Below, piece by piece: positions 1 to 10,876 of a DNA stretch of 64,000 nucleotides. How positions within the stretch are numbered: the stretch's first letter is position 1; every line of letters begins with the position of its first letter. The position numbers and the translations under genes are program-made. The stretch spans positions 930,001 to 994,000 of the forward strand of contig NZ_JACHXJ010000001.1 of assembly GCF_014192015.1 (NCBI RefSeq), read 5' to 3'. Under the pieces are notes generated by a model. The model worked only from the letters and a program-made list of their open reading frames with translations. It did no database searches and was not told the origin of the DNA. The DNA is from Paenibacillus rhizosphaerae. Its GTDB lineage: Bacteria; Bacillota; Bacilli; Paenibacillales; Paenibacillaceae.

Positions 1-655
1 CGCTGGACTCGATCTTCTTCGACCGCGACTGGATGTCGACGAGCGTAATCGGGTGGATTTCGATGCCGAAGCGTTCCAGCAGTTCGCCTTCATTACAGAT
101 CATCGTCCAGAACGAAGCGGGGCGGGGACCGATTTGAAGAATGCGGAGGCTTTTAAACTGGCGTACCACATTCGCAGCTGCGATGAAATTGGTAAATCCG
201 CGCTCGAAGACGGGATCGTTCACCCAGCTGTTTGTGACATAGGTAAAGGGAACGCCGAAACGGCGGAGCACCTTACCGGTGGCAAAAATGCCGCATTGCG
301 TATCACGCAGGCGCATCCCGTCTTCCAGCGGCGCTTCGTCACGGGGACCCCAGAGAAGAACGGGCTTGCCGAGCGCCTTGCCGACGCGTGCCACGGTATC
401 CTCCGTTCCGAAGTTGCAGTGGGGAAAGAAGACGGCATCGACCTCTTCCTCCTTGAAACGCTGCGTAATGAGATCGGCGTTCATATGATCGTCATACAGC
501 AAGCCTTCAGGATTCAATCCCTCTAGGTCGACGATATCGATATCCATACCGAAGCTTTCAATTTGCTTCCGGATCTGCACCTTATACTTAAAGGCGTCTT
601 CTGCGCTGAAAGTAAACCGCCGGGTAGGCGCATAACCGAGTTTTAACTTCTTCAT
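1..655 (-). CDS. L-fucose isomerase-like protein (partial, 3' end missing)
   Basis: The reverse strand is open from the ATG at 655 to the window edge, giving 218 codons. The N-terminus begins MKKLKLGYAPTRRF and continues with an alternating alpha/beta pattern typical of the L-fucose/L-arabinose isomerase fold. That family interconverts aldoses and ketoses in the cytosol. A strong ribosome site, AAAGGAG, lies 9 bases before the ATG. The gene diverges from the LacI regulator, and the two share an operator-rich region. This fits a role in metabolising a sugar released by the neighbouring hydrolases, for example fucose. The catalytic C-terminal part is outside the window, so substrate and completeness cannot be judged. 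Confidence 0.8.
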   Translation of the reverse strand, partial: MKKLKLGYAPTRRFTFSAEDAFKYKVQIRKQIESFGMDIDIVDLEGLNPEGLLYDDHMNADLITQRFKEEEVDAVFFPHCNFGTEDTVARVGKALGKPVLLWGPRDEAPLEDGMRLRDTQCGIFATGKVLRRFGVPFTYVTNSWVNDPVFERGFTNFIAAANVVRQFKSLRILQIGPRPASFWTMICNEGELLERFGIEIHPITLVDIQSRSKKIESS

Positions 656-742
656 TATTGATTCTCCTTTAGCAATATTATCTTGCGTAGTTTAGTTAAA
701 TCGAAAATAGTTTAGTTAGTTTAGTTAAGGAAATATGTAGAA

Positions 743-756
743 ATAAACCGCTTACA
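743..756. promoter_or_regulatory. Weak cre-like (CcpA) site
   Basis: The 14-mer ATAAACCGCTTACA matches the CcpA cre consensus at 12 of 14 positions, missing only the leading TG. It lies in the presumed promoter region of the isomerase gene. Catabolite control of a sugar locus would be expected, but the match is imperfect. Confidence 0.3.
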
Positions 757-860
757 GCCATGATAGCACCGGTAATCAGGTCGGTCAATCCATAATATGA
801 CATTATTTAGTTATAAATCACTTAACATAAAATAAATTTAGTTAAAAATTTAGTTAACTA

Positions 861-889
861 TTGAAGTGAATCTAAAATCGTAGTACACT
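861..889 (+). promoter_or_regulatory. Putative sigma-A promoter of the LacI gene
   Basis: TTGAAG at 861-866 and TACACT at 884-889 are 17 bases apart. GTTAAC palindromes lie immediately upstream (849-860) and over the expected start site (890-903), an arrangement that suggests autoregulation. Confidence 0.55.
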
Positions 890-933
890 TCAGTTAACTA
901 AACAGATATCCAAGAAATGGAGAGCAACCTTGT

Positions 934-2031
934 ATGAAGATGGAGGACATTGCCAGAATGGCCAATGTTTCCAAGGCAGCCGTTTCATTAGCGTTTAACG
1001 GAAAGCCTGGCATTGGACAGGAGACGCGCGACCGTATTCTGCAAATCGCTGCGGAAGCGGGATATACGCCGAAGATTAGAGCAGCAGGCGCCAGGAAAGA
1101 GGAAGATGAGCAGGGAGATGGAACGAATTACGGATCCGGCGCAGCGGGGCCAAGCTCTTCTCTCGTTTTTCTCGTCGTGACGAATTCCGGAATCGTACTG
1201 GAGGAGTATTATCAGCAGCCCTTTTTCCAGGAGCTGATCCAATACATTGAAGAACGGTGCAGACAGAAGGGCTACCGGCTGTTCTTCTCCAAAGTGGATA
1301 TGGAATCTTTTGAAGAAGAGATACATAGAGACGGAGGGGCCAGCCGTCATCAAGGCGTCATCGTGCTCGGCACGAATCTGTCCCGCAAGCAGATTCATTA
1401 CATTCACCAGCATTTTACGAACGTTGTCGTGCTGGATACATGCTACGAAGAAATGCCGGTGCAATTCGTAGGCATTAACAATATGATGGGTGCCTATCAA
1501 GCGGGAACCTTTTTGTGCGAATCAGGGCATACGTCGATCGGCTATATTGCTTCGAGTGTGCGAATTCATAATTTCGAAGAACGGGAGCGCGGTTTTCTCA
1601 GTGCGCTTGCCGAATACGATTTTCAAGTTGCCCCTGAGCACCGGTTATCCGTCGCGCCGACGATTCTGACGTCGCAGGAAGCTTTGAAGCAGCAGCTGTC
1701 GAGTATTCTTGAAAGCGGAAAATCCTTGCCCACCGCCTGGTTTTGCGAATGCGATTATATCGCCATCAGTGCCATCAAGACGATGTCGGAGCTTGGTATC
1801 CGCGTCCCGGAAGATACGTCGATCATCGGCTTCGACAATATTAAGGAATCGGTCATCGTTTCGCCGGAATTAACGACGATTCACGTAGATAAGGAGCGTA
1901 TGGCTTTCCTTGCCGTGGATATGCTGTCCGATTGGATGGAACAGGAATTAAGCGTCAAAACGAAGATCAAAGTGGATACGACATTTGTAGAACGTAAATC
2001 TTGTATTGGCAGAGCTAAACAACAGACTTAA
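934..2031 (+). CDS. LacI-family transcriptional regulator with unusual linker
   Basis: The 365-residue protein starts with a LacI-type helix-turn-helix (residues 3-46: MEDIARMANVSKAAVSLAF and the following helix). A periplasmic-binding-protein-like effector domain runs from about residue 77 to the end. Between them lies a stretch of about 25 residues rich in Glu, Gly, Ser and Asp (roughly 51-75). The usual hinge helix with its DNA-intercalating leucine is not recognisable. It probably represses or activates the adjacent glycan locus by sensing a released sugar. Operator-like TTTAGTTAA elements flank its own promoter. A modest GGAG ribosome site precedes the ATG. Confidence 0.9.
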   Translation: MKMEDIARMANVSKAAVSLAFNGKPGIGQETRDRILQIAAEAGYTPKIRAAGARKEEDEQGDGTNYGSGAAGPSSSLVFLVVTNSGIVLEEYYQQPFFQELIQYIEERCRQKGYRLFFSKVDMESFEEEIHRDGGASRHQGVIVLGTNLSRKQIHYIHQHFTNVVVLDTCYEEMPVQFVGINNMMGAYQAGTFLCESGHTSIGYIASSVRIHNFEERERGFLSALAEYDFQVAPEHRLSVAPTILTSQEALKQQLSSILESGKSLPTAWFCECDYIAISAIKTMSELGIRVPEDTSIIGFDNIKESVIVSPELTTIHVDKERMAFLAVDMLSDWMEQELSVKTKIKVDTTFVERKSCIGRAKQQT

Positions 2032-2043
2032 CAACGACCTCTA

Positions 2044-5261
<3,218 letters not shown>

Positions 5262-5312
5262 AAGACGCTCAGCAAAGGATGCCGAACAAAACTGTAATTG
5301 GGGGAGAACACC

Positions 5313-5631
5313 ATGTCAGCCGGGTTTCAAACATGCGGTGATCCAGCCGCATCCGGAAGGCAGGGTCACATCAGTACAAGCAAGCTATGACAGTCTGTAC
5401 GGCCGCCATGAAGTGCATTGGGAGGTAACGGAGTCCGGAGGATTCCAGCTGCAGGTGAAGGTTCCGGCGAATACGACCGCAACGGTGCATGTACCGGGAC
5501 ACCATGCCGTTTCCGATGCGTCGCTAACGGCGTCTTACACGTCTGACCGGCAGACGGTTTCTTTTCAGGTAGGATCGGGAACGTGGGTCTTTACTTCACA
5601 GCTGGCGCGCGTGCCCATGCTTCCGAAGTAA
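5313..5631 (+). pseudogene. Remnant of a GH78 alpha-L-rhamnosidase (C-terminal end only)
   Basis: From about 5323 one frame encodes a clear GH78 C-terminal beta-sandwich: PGFKHAVIQPHPEG, then VKVPANTTATVHVP and VGSGTWVFTS. The intact rhamnosidase at 11906 ends in the same pattern (VHVPVNTEAYIYIP and TGSGTYAFTS). The catalytic domain is absent. A good ribosome site (GGGGGAG) and an ATG at 5313 remain, but this ATG reads a different frame and stops after 24 codons. The simplest reading is a gene that lost its interior by deletion and kept its start and its last ~100 codons. The stop codon lies inside the first copy of the following tandem repeat. Confidence 0.75.
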
Positions 5632-5799
5632 GTTTTGTTCGAAACAGATTCAGGAAGTAACGCTCACAAAACTAGGCCCATACTTCCGAAGTAAGTTTTG
5701 TTCGAAACAGATTCAGGAAGTAACGCTCACAAAACTAGGCCCATGCTTCCGAAGTAAGTTTTGTTTGAAACGGATTCAGGAAGTAACGCTCACAAAACT
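5614..5799. repeat. Three tandem copies of a 63-bp repeat
   Basis: Copies begin at 5614, 5677 and 5740 with an exact 63-base period; the last lacks its final three bases. They differ at only a few positions. Each unit contains the palindrome CTTCCGAAG, a TTCGAA and an 8-bp inverted repeat (AGTTTTGT and ACAAAACT) able to fold with a 27-base loop. The array separates the dead rhamnosidase from the GH127-like gene. It may be a dispersed intergenic repeat of the genus that expanded here (inference). Confidence 0.9.
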
Positions 5800-5815
5800 T
5801 TTAGGAGATGACGAA

Positions 5816-7540
5816 ATGGAGAAGGGTGTAATTCCGGATACACTGTTGCTGGAGGAGAGGGCGGCGCACGCGATCAACGCCATCATCGGCATGGCTGATC
5901 ATGACTTTGGCCATATTCCGTTCTTTGCCGCAGACCTGATGGCGGAGCCTGCCAAAATGACCCATGGCGACTGGGACTACGGCTCATCCCACGGGCGTAT
6001 GGTGGATGCTTTGGTGCTGGCACGGCATATGAGCGGTTCAACGGAGGGCAAGGAGACCGAGGAGAAATACCGCAGCAATTTATTGTCTTTTTTTAAAGAG
6101 GACGGTCTGAGCTACCGTCAGTTGAATCCCGTTCATCGATGGGAGACGAACGCCAATTTGATCGATCAGCGCGCTGTTATTCTGGCGTTAACCTCTTGGT
6201 ATATGGAGAGCGGCGATTTGAAAGTGAAGGAGCATGCGGATCGTCATGTCGCCGCCTTGAAGAGAATTGCTATTAAGGAGCGGGACATTTGGTACTATCC
6301 GGCTTCGGAATATAAGGAAAGCGGCTGGCCGTCAGCCAATGCCGCGCAGCTTCGGCTGGCCCCGGATCCCGCCTCCTTTAGCGGGCGACTTATTATGCCG
6401 CTGCTCAAATATCATGAGGTTACCGGCAATAAGGATGCGTTTGAGCTGTGCGAATTTTTCACAGCGCTGATTATGGAGCGCAGCGGCGTATTTAATGAGG
6501 ACGGCAGCTTTAATACTTCCCTTGCTTATCGCAGCGGACATTTCCATACGCGCATCGGTACGCTGGACGCGATCGCCCGTTTCGGGGTGTATACGGGAAA
6601 TGCGGCGATGATTGCCTGGGTGAAAAAAAGCTACGACTGGGCGCTGACGATCGGCACTTCTTTCGGCTGGACGCCGGGGGATATGCATGAGCAGGCGTAC
6701 GAGCATGAAACCTGCTCGCTCGTAGACCTGATCTCGACGGGTATTACGCTCGCCCAGAGCGGATATGTCGAGTATTGGGGAGTGGTGGAACGCTTCATCC
6801 GAAACCATCTGGCCGAGTCGCAGCTGCTGGACCTGGGATGGGTGAAGCAGAGCGACGACCGCTCGAAGGATGTCCACGCGCGCGCAACGTATTACAAGGT
6901 AGCAGAGCGTACAAGAGGCTCTTTTGCGGGATACTCCGCACCAAATGATTTCGTGTGTGACGTCATCGAAGGCCGCGGGCACACAAATGATTTGCAACTT
7001 TGCTGCTTGGGCTCGGGGACCCGCGGCCTGTTTATGGGCTGGAGCAACACTGTCACGGAAAAAAACGGCACCGTCAGCGTCAATTTTCTGCTGAACCGGG
7101 GCTCCAAATGGCTGGACGTCCACAGTTATCTTCCGCATGAAGGGAAGCTTGTGCTGAAGGTGCACCAAGATATTTCCCGCTTGCGGGTCCGCATTCCCGA
7201 ATGGGCTGGGTTCACGAAGATAAGGTACCGCCGTGACCGACCTGGCTCCGTCGTCGAAGGCCACGGCAAAGAACCCAGCCGCTGGGTAAACCGTTGCTTC
7301 CTGCAGTTGGATGAAGCTTTTACGGGCGAGACGATCACCATCACTTTTCCGCTAAGCTTCCGCACAACCGTTGAAACCGCGGTGGGACAACAATTCATCA
7401 CGGAGTGGCGGGGTGATGATGTGATCCATATTACGCCTCAAGGGAAAAACAAGCCGTTATATTCGACACGCAGTGTATTTGATACGGCGCCGATGAGGGA
7501 AGGCAGTTTGCGGATACCGGAAAAAGACTTCATATGGTAA
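5816..7540 (+). CDS. GH127-like (beta-L-arabinofuranosidase/DUF1680-type) glycoside hydrolase
   Basis: This 574-residue protein appears to be a six-hairpin (alpha/alpha barrel) glycosidase. Residues matching the GH127 metal/thiol site are present: Glu-x-Cys in HETC (E298, C300) and the double Cys in LCCLGSG (C396, C397). In characterised GH127 enzymes these bind zinc and one Cys is the nucleophile. A beta-sandwich region follows (about 400-560). The substrate could be an L-arabinofuranoside or another furanose on a plant glycan. Overall similarity to the family is only partial. The ATG at 5816 follows TTAGGAGATG. An earlier in-frame ATG lies inside the tandem repeat and is less likely. No signal peptide is seen. 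Confidence 0.65.
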   Translation: MEKGVIPDTLLLEERAAHAINAIIGMADHDFGHIPFFAADLMAEPAKMTHGDWDYGSSHGRMVDALVLARHMSGSTEGKETEEKYRSNLLSFFKEDGLSYRQLNPVHRWETNANLIDQRAVILALTSWYMESGDLKVKEHADRHVAALKRIAIKERDIWYYPASEYKESGWPSANAAQLRLAPDPASFSGRLIMPLLKYHEVTGNKDAFELCEFFTALIMERSGVFNEDGSFNTSLAYRSGHFHTRIGTLDAIARFGVYTGNAAMIAWVKKSYDWALTIGTSFGWTPGDMHEQAYEHETCSLVDLISTGITLAQSGYVEYWGVVERFIRNHLAESQLLDLGWVKQSDDRSKDVHARATYYKVAERTRGSFAGYSAPNDFVCDVIEGRGHTNDLQLCCLGSGTRGLFMGWSNTVTEKNGTVSVNFLLNRGSKWLDVHSYLPHEGKLVLKVHQDISRLRVRIPEWAGFTKIRYRRDRPGSVVEGHGKEPSRWVNRCFLQLDEAFTGETITITFPLSFRTTVETAVGQQFITEWRGDDVIHITPQGKNKPLYSTRSVFDTAPMREGSLRIPEKDFIW

Positions 7541-7582
7541 AAATGTTCGACAAGGCTGCCATGGCGGTGCTGCTTTCTGAAT

Positions 7583-7629
7583 AAAGGGGTGATTTGAAGA
7601 CTGAAGGATTCATGGCTGCCTCATTCTAA
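7583..7629 (+). other. Orphan ribosome site with an 11-codon reading frame
   Basis: AAAGGGGTGA at 7583-7592 is followed by TTG at 7594 and a stop at 7627-7629. No protein is recognisable. It could be a leader peptide or the scar of a lost gene. Confidence 0.3.
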
Positions 7630-7651
7630 ACGGCAAGGGAGAGTTGGCATA

Positions 7652-8314
7652 ATGACCAAAACGGTAGTGGCCGTATACACGGGCCAGGGGCTTGCGGAAC
7701 CGCTCAAGGCTGTATTCCAGGAAATGCTTCCGGATTGCCGCCTCGTTAACATTATTGACGACAGTCTGATCGGCGATGTCGTAAAGGCGGGTCAGGTACC
7801 GCCAGGCGTTGTGAAGCGTCTAGTGCAGTACTACCGCCACGGGGAGGAACTAGGTGCCGACGTTATTTTGAATACATGCTCTTCCGTTGGCGAGGTGGCG
7901 GATGACGCGCGCGGGATGATCGGCATTCCGATCGTGAAGATCGATGAAAGGATGGCCGAGAAGGCAGTGGAGGGCTTCCACCGCATTGCTGTGGTGGCGA
8001 CGCTGCCGACAACGCTTTCGCCGACCATGCGCTTGATCGCCAAGAAAGCTGAGGAAGCGGGCAAAGCGATTGAAGTCGTAAACGGGCTGGCGGAAGGGGC
8101 TTTTGATGCGCTTGGATCCGGCCGGCCGGAAGAGCACGACGAAATCCTGCTGCGTACGGCGCTTCGCGTGGCCGGGCAAGCCGATGCCATCGTCCTGGCC
8201 CAAGGTTCTATGGCACGAATGGAGCAGAGATTGCGGGATGCGACGGGAAAAGAAGTATTTTCCTCTCCGCGCTTTGGTGTGCAGCAGGTGAAGGAGCTGC
8301 TTGAGAAGCGGTAA
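7652..8314 (+). CDS. Asp/Glu/hydantoin racemase-superfamily protein
   Basis: This 220-residue protein has the two-lobed racemase fold pattern. The first catalytic-type Cys is kept in ILNTCSSVGE (C76). The second site, normally Cys in a GCTE-like motif, reads IVLAQGSM with no Cys. A two-thiol racemisation mechanism is therefore unlikely. Monothiol relatives include decarboxylases and isomerases. It sits 39 bases before a DUF1537 kinase and a BKACE, so it probably acts on a hydroxy- or oxo-acid in the same pathway (inference). GGGAGAG precedes the ATG. Confidence 0.75.
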   Translation: MTKTVVAVYTGQGLAEPLKAVFQEMLPDCRLVNIIDDSLIGDVVKAGQVPPGVVKRLVQYYRHGEELGADVILNTCSSVGEVADDARGMIGIPIVKIDERMAEKAVEGFHRIAVVATLPTTLSPTMRLIAKKAEEAGKAIEVVNGLAEGAFDALGSGRPEEHDEILLRTALRVAGQADAIVLAQGSMARMEQRLRDATGKEVFSSPRFGVQQVKELLEKR

Positions 8315-8353
8315 AATGCATGACATGCAAAAAATTCGAAAGGGACGCTGGAT

Positions 8354-9811
8354 ATGGACAGGTTAAAGCTAAGCGACGTCATTAAGGCATATGATTACGC
8401 GTTTGATCCTTCCGTAACATCACGGCTCAGGAAGGCCATTGTGAATCATCCCGGTACCATCATTGTGCTGGATGATGATCCAACCGGCGTGCAGACGATT
8501 CACGGTGTCACCGTCGTGACAGGCTGGGATCCGGAGCATATTTACCGCGGATTTCTTACGGAAGAGAAGCTGTTTTTCATCCTGACCAATTCCCGCGGCT
8601 TTACTGCGGAGGAGACGCGGGCCGTTCATCGCGAGGCGGTTCACAACATTATTCGTGTATCCCGGGAACTGAACCGACCTTTCATTCTTGTGAGCCGCAG
8701 CGATTCAACTCTGCGGGGCCACTACCCTTTGGAAACCGAAACGCTGCGTGAGGTCATCGAATCGGAGACGGGCACGAAGATCGACGGAGAAATTATTTTT
8801 CCTTTCTTTAAAGAAGGCGGGCGATATACCGTTCAAAATACGCACTATGTGGAGAATCATGGATTTCTGACCCCGAGCGGGGAGACGGAATTCGCGCAGG
8901 ACAAAACGTTTGGCTATCATTCTTCCGATTTGTGCGCCTGGGTGGAAGAGAAGACTTCCGGTCAATTTTGTGCACGGGACGTCACCGCCATCTCGCTTCA
9001 AGAACTGCGAGCTTATGATATATCCGGCATTGCCGAGAAGCTCATTTCGGTCCGCGGCTTTCATAAAGTGATCGTTAATGCACTCGATTACGGTGACGCT
9101 GAGGTTTTCTGTTTGGCGCTATATGAAGCGTTGGAACAGGGCAAACATTTTTTGTTCCGGACCGCGGCCAGCTTCGTTCGCGTTTTCGGGGGGATTCAGG
9201 AGCGGCCGCTTCTAAAAGCGAAGGAATTGTTTCAAACCTCAAAGCTGAATGAAGCGCAATCCGCAGCTGCGGTTGCCGGCGGACTCATTGTTGCGGGCTC
9301 GCATACCTCCCTCACGACGGGACAGCTTCAGCAGCTGGAGCGCCGCCGGAATGTCGCCGTGGTTGAACTGAACCAGCATTTTGCCGCTGAGCCGGAAGAG
9401 GTGTGGCGGCGTGAAATATCGCGTGCCTCGGAACAGACCGTGGAGCGGCTGAAGGAAAGTTGCACCGTCGTGCTGCGCACGAGGCGCGAGCGGTTTGATA
9501 TCGATAACGGCAGTAAGGAAGATGAGCTTCGCATTGCCGTACGCATCTCGGCTGCGCTGACGGAGGTCGTAAGTCAATTGACCGTTCGTCCACGTTATAT
9601 CGTGGCCAAAGGGGGGATCACCTCGAGCGATATTGGCACGAAAGCATTAGGGGTGACCGTGGCGGTGGTCGCCGGCCAGATCAAACCGGGCATCCCCGTA
9701 TGGATTTGCGGGGAAGAGAGCAAGTATCCACAGCTTCCCTATATTATTTTTCCGGGGAATGTGGGTGAAGAGACGACGCTGCTTGATATTGTGGAGGAGC
9801 TGACTGTATGA
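8354..9811 (+). CDS. Four-carbon acid sugar kinase family protein (DUF1537, OtnK-like)
   Basis: This 485-residue cytosolic kinase has the N-terminal substrate domain with LDDDPTGVQT (about residue 36) and SRSDSTLRGHYP. The C-terminal nucleotide-binding domain carries VAKGGITSSD and FPGNVG. Characterised members phosphorylate four-carbon acid sugars such as threonate, erythronate or 3-oxo-tetronates. Here the usual OtnC aldolase/decarboxylase is absent and a BKACE overlaps the 3' end by four bases. The exact acid substrate is unknown. Confidence 0.88.
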   Translation: MDRLKLSDVIKAYDYAFDPSVTSRLRKAIVNHPGTIIVLDDDPTGVQTIHGVTVVTGWDPEHIYRGFLTEEKLFFILTNSRGFTAEETRAVHREAVHNIIRVSRELNRPFILVSRSDSTLRGHYPLETETLREVIESETGTKIDGEIIFPFFKEGGRYTVQNTHYVENHGFLTPSGETEFAQDKTFGYHSSDLCAWVEEKTSGQFCARDVTAISLQELRAYDISGIAEKLISVRGFHKVIVNALDYGDAEVFCLALYEALEQGKHFLFRTAASFVRVFGGIQERPLLKAKELFQTSKLNEAQSAAAVAGGLIVAGSHTSLTTGQLQQLERRRNVAVVELNQHFAAEPEEVWRREISRASEQTVERLKESCTVVLRTRRERFDIDNGSKEDELRIAVRISAALTEVVSQLTVRPRYIVAKGGITSSDIGTKALGVTVAVVAGQIKPGIPVWICGEESKYPQLPYIIFPGNVGEETTLLDIVEELTV

Positions 9812-10620
9812 GAAAAGTGATCATCTCTGTAGCGCCTACTCCGGCGCTGTCCGCTTCGATTGATCCGGCGAGCCTGGCGGAAGAGGTTATTGCAGCCGGC
9901 CGTGCAGGCGCAGCAATGGTGCATATGCATGTGCGGGACCAGAACGGCAAATTAACCGACGAAATGGATGTATACAAGGATACCGTGGAGCGTATTACGA
10001 AAGAAAGCGACATTGTAATTCAGGCTTCGACCGGCGGCCTGTCTGACCTGACGATTCAGCAGCGCTGTGCGCCGCTGAGCTACGATAAGGTGGAAACGAT
10101 CTCATTAAACGTAGGTTCGGTCAACCTGGGGGAAGCGGTATACAGGAATCCGATCGGCGACGTGCGTTATTGCGTCGAGCAAATGATGAAGTATAGGAAA
10201 GTACCGGAAATTGAAATTTTTGAGCTCGGCATGATTCATACCGTACTGGAGCTGGATCGGCACTATTCCCTGCCGAAGCCGCTCATGTTCGATCTGGTGC
10301 TGGGACATCCGGGCGGCGCGCCTGCGACGATAGACGCCTTAATTGCCGTGCGGAGCCTTGTGCCTCGTGATGCATTATGGGGCATCACGCATGCCAACCG
10401 GACAGATTACTGCATCATTTCCGCGGCGATTGCGATGGGCGCAAGTCTTGTGCGGATCGGTTTTGAAGACAGCGATTATCTGAACTGCGACCGTAGAGCA
10501 GCGAATAACGCGGAGCTGGTATCCAAGGTTGCGGATATCGTTCATGCCATGGAGCTGGAGGTAGCAAGTCCGAAGGATGCAAGGCAAATCCTTGGCGTCG
10601 TGGAGCGGAACATGGATTAA
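9808..10620 (+). CDS. Beta-keto acid cleavage enzyme (BKACE, DUF849/Kce family)
   Basis: This 270-residue TIM-barrel enzyme carries the family zinc site: HMH (H39, H41) and the Glu of GFED (E220). R216 and D221 keep the spacing of catalytic Arg and Asp in 3-keto-5-aminohexanoate cleavage enzyme. The family condenses a beta-keto acid with acetyl-CoA and splits it into acetoacetate and a new acyl-CoA. Its ATG overlaps the kinase stop codon (ATGA), so the two are translationally coupled. Pairing with an acid-sugar kinase suggests a 3-oxo acid substrate, which the sequence alone does not identify. Confidence 0.88.
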   Translation: MRKVIISVAPTPALSASIDPASLAEEVIAAGRAGAAMVHMHVRDQNGKLTDEMDVYKDTVERITKESDIVIQASTGGLSDLTIQQRCAPLSYDKVETISLNVGSVNLGEAVYRNPIGDVRYCVEQMMKYRKVPEIEIFELGMIHTVLELDRHYSLPKPLMFDLVLGHPGGAPATIDALIAVRSLVPRDALWGITHANRTDYCIISAAIAMGASLVRIGFEDSDYLNCDRRAANNAELVSKVADIVHAMELEVASPKDARQILGVVERNMD

Positions 10621-10876
10621 ACGGACCTGGCCACTACAGTGTACGGCCAAGTGCTTGCATAGCCCGCATTCATCCCTGGTCTGTTTTTGAATGGCGATTC
10701 AGGGGGATATCTGAAAGCGGTTCATCCAGCGGCTGGAGAGGGACAAAGGAGGAGACAATGCACTCGTTCGTTCCTTAGCTGCAGTTCATTTGTTATGCAC
10801 ACGTGTGCGGAACTGCTGTCCATGATCTTTCGCATGCGATCGATGCTGGAGTTAATATTCGAAGGGAGTGGCGAGC
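10621..10876. other. 256-base intergenic gap with mini-ORF and 12-bp palindrome
   Basis: A near-perfect ribosome site (AAAGGAGGAG, 10746-10755) precedes an ATG at 10758 whose frame (MHSFVP) stops after six codons. The perfect palindrome GCACACGTGTGC lies at 10797-10808 and could be a protein-binding site. I found no convincing promoter or terminator. Confidence 0.4.

Larger units (their letters stand above)
691..903. promoter_or_regulatory. Cluster of TTTAGTTAA operator-like repeats between divergent genes
   Basis: Close copies of TTTAGTTAA start at 691, 711, 720, 806, 837 and 849. An inverted copy ends the series (AGTTAACTAAA at 892-902). Two copies form palindromes around GTTAAC, at 849-860 and 890-903, on either side of the regulator promoter. 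The others are direct half-sites with irregular spacing. The placement between the isomerase and LacI genes suggests operators for the adjacent regulator (inference). Confidence 0.7.

Noticed and set aside
5614..5799. Tandem repeat considered as a small CRISPR array
   Set aside because: The 63-base units are contiguous and near-identical, with no variable spacers and no cas genes.
6332..7264. 310-codon minus-strand frame inside the GH127-like gene
   Set aside because: No domain signal and no ribosome site; the plus-strand gene explains the sequence.
10710..10724. cre-like TGAAAGCGGTTCAT
   Set aside because: Two mismatches at conserved positions and no promoter nearby.
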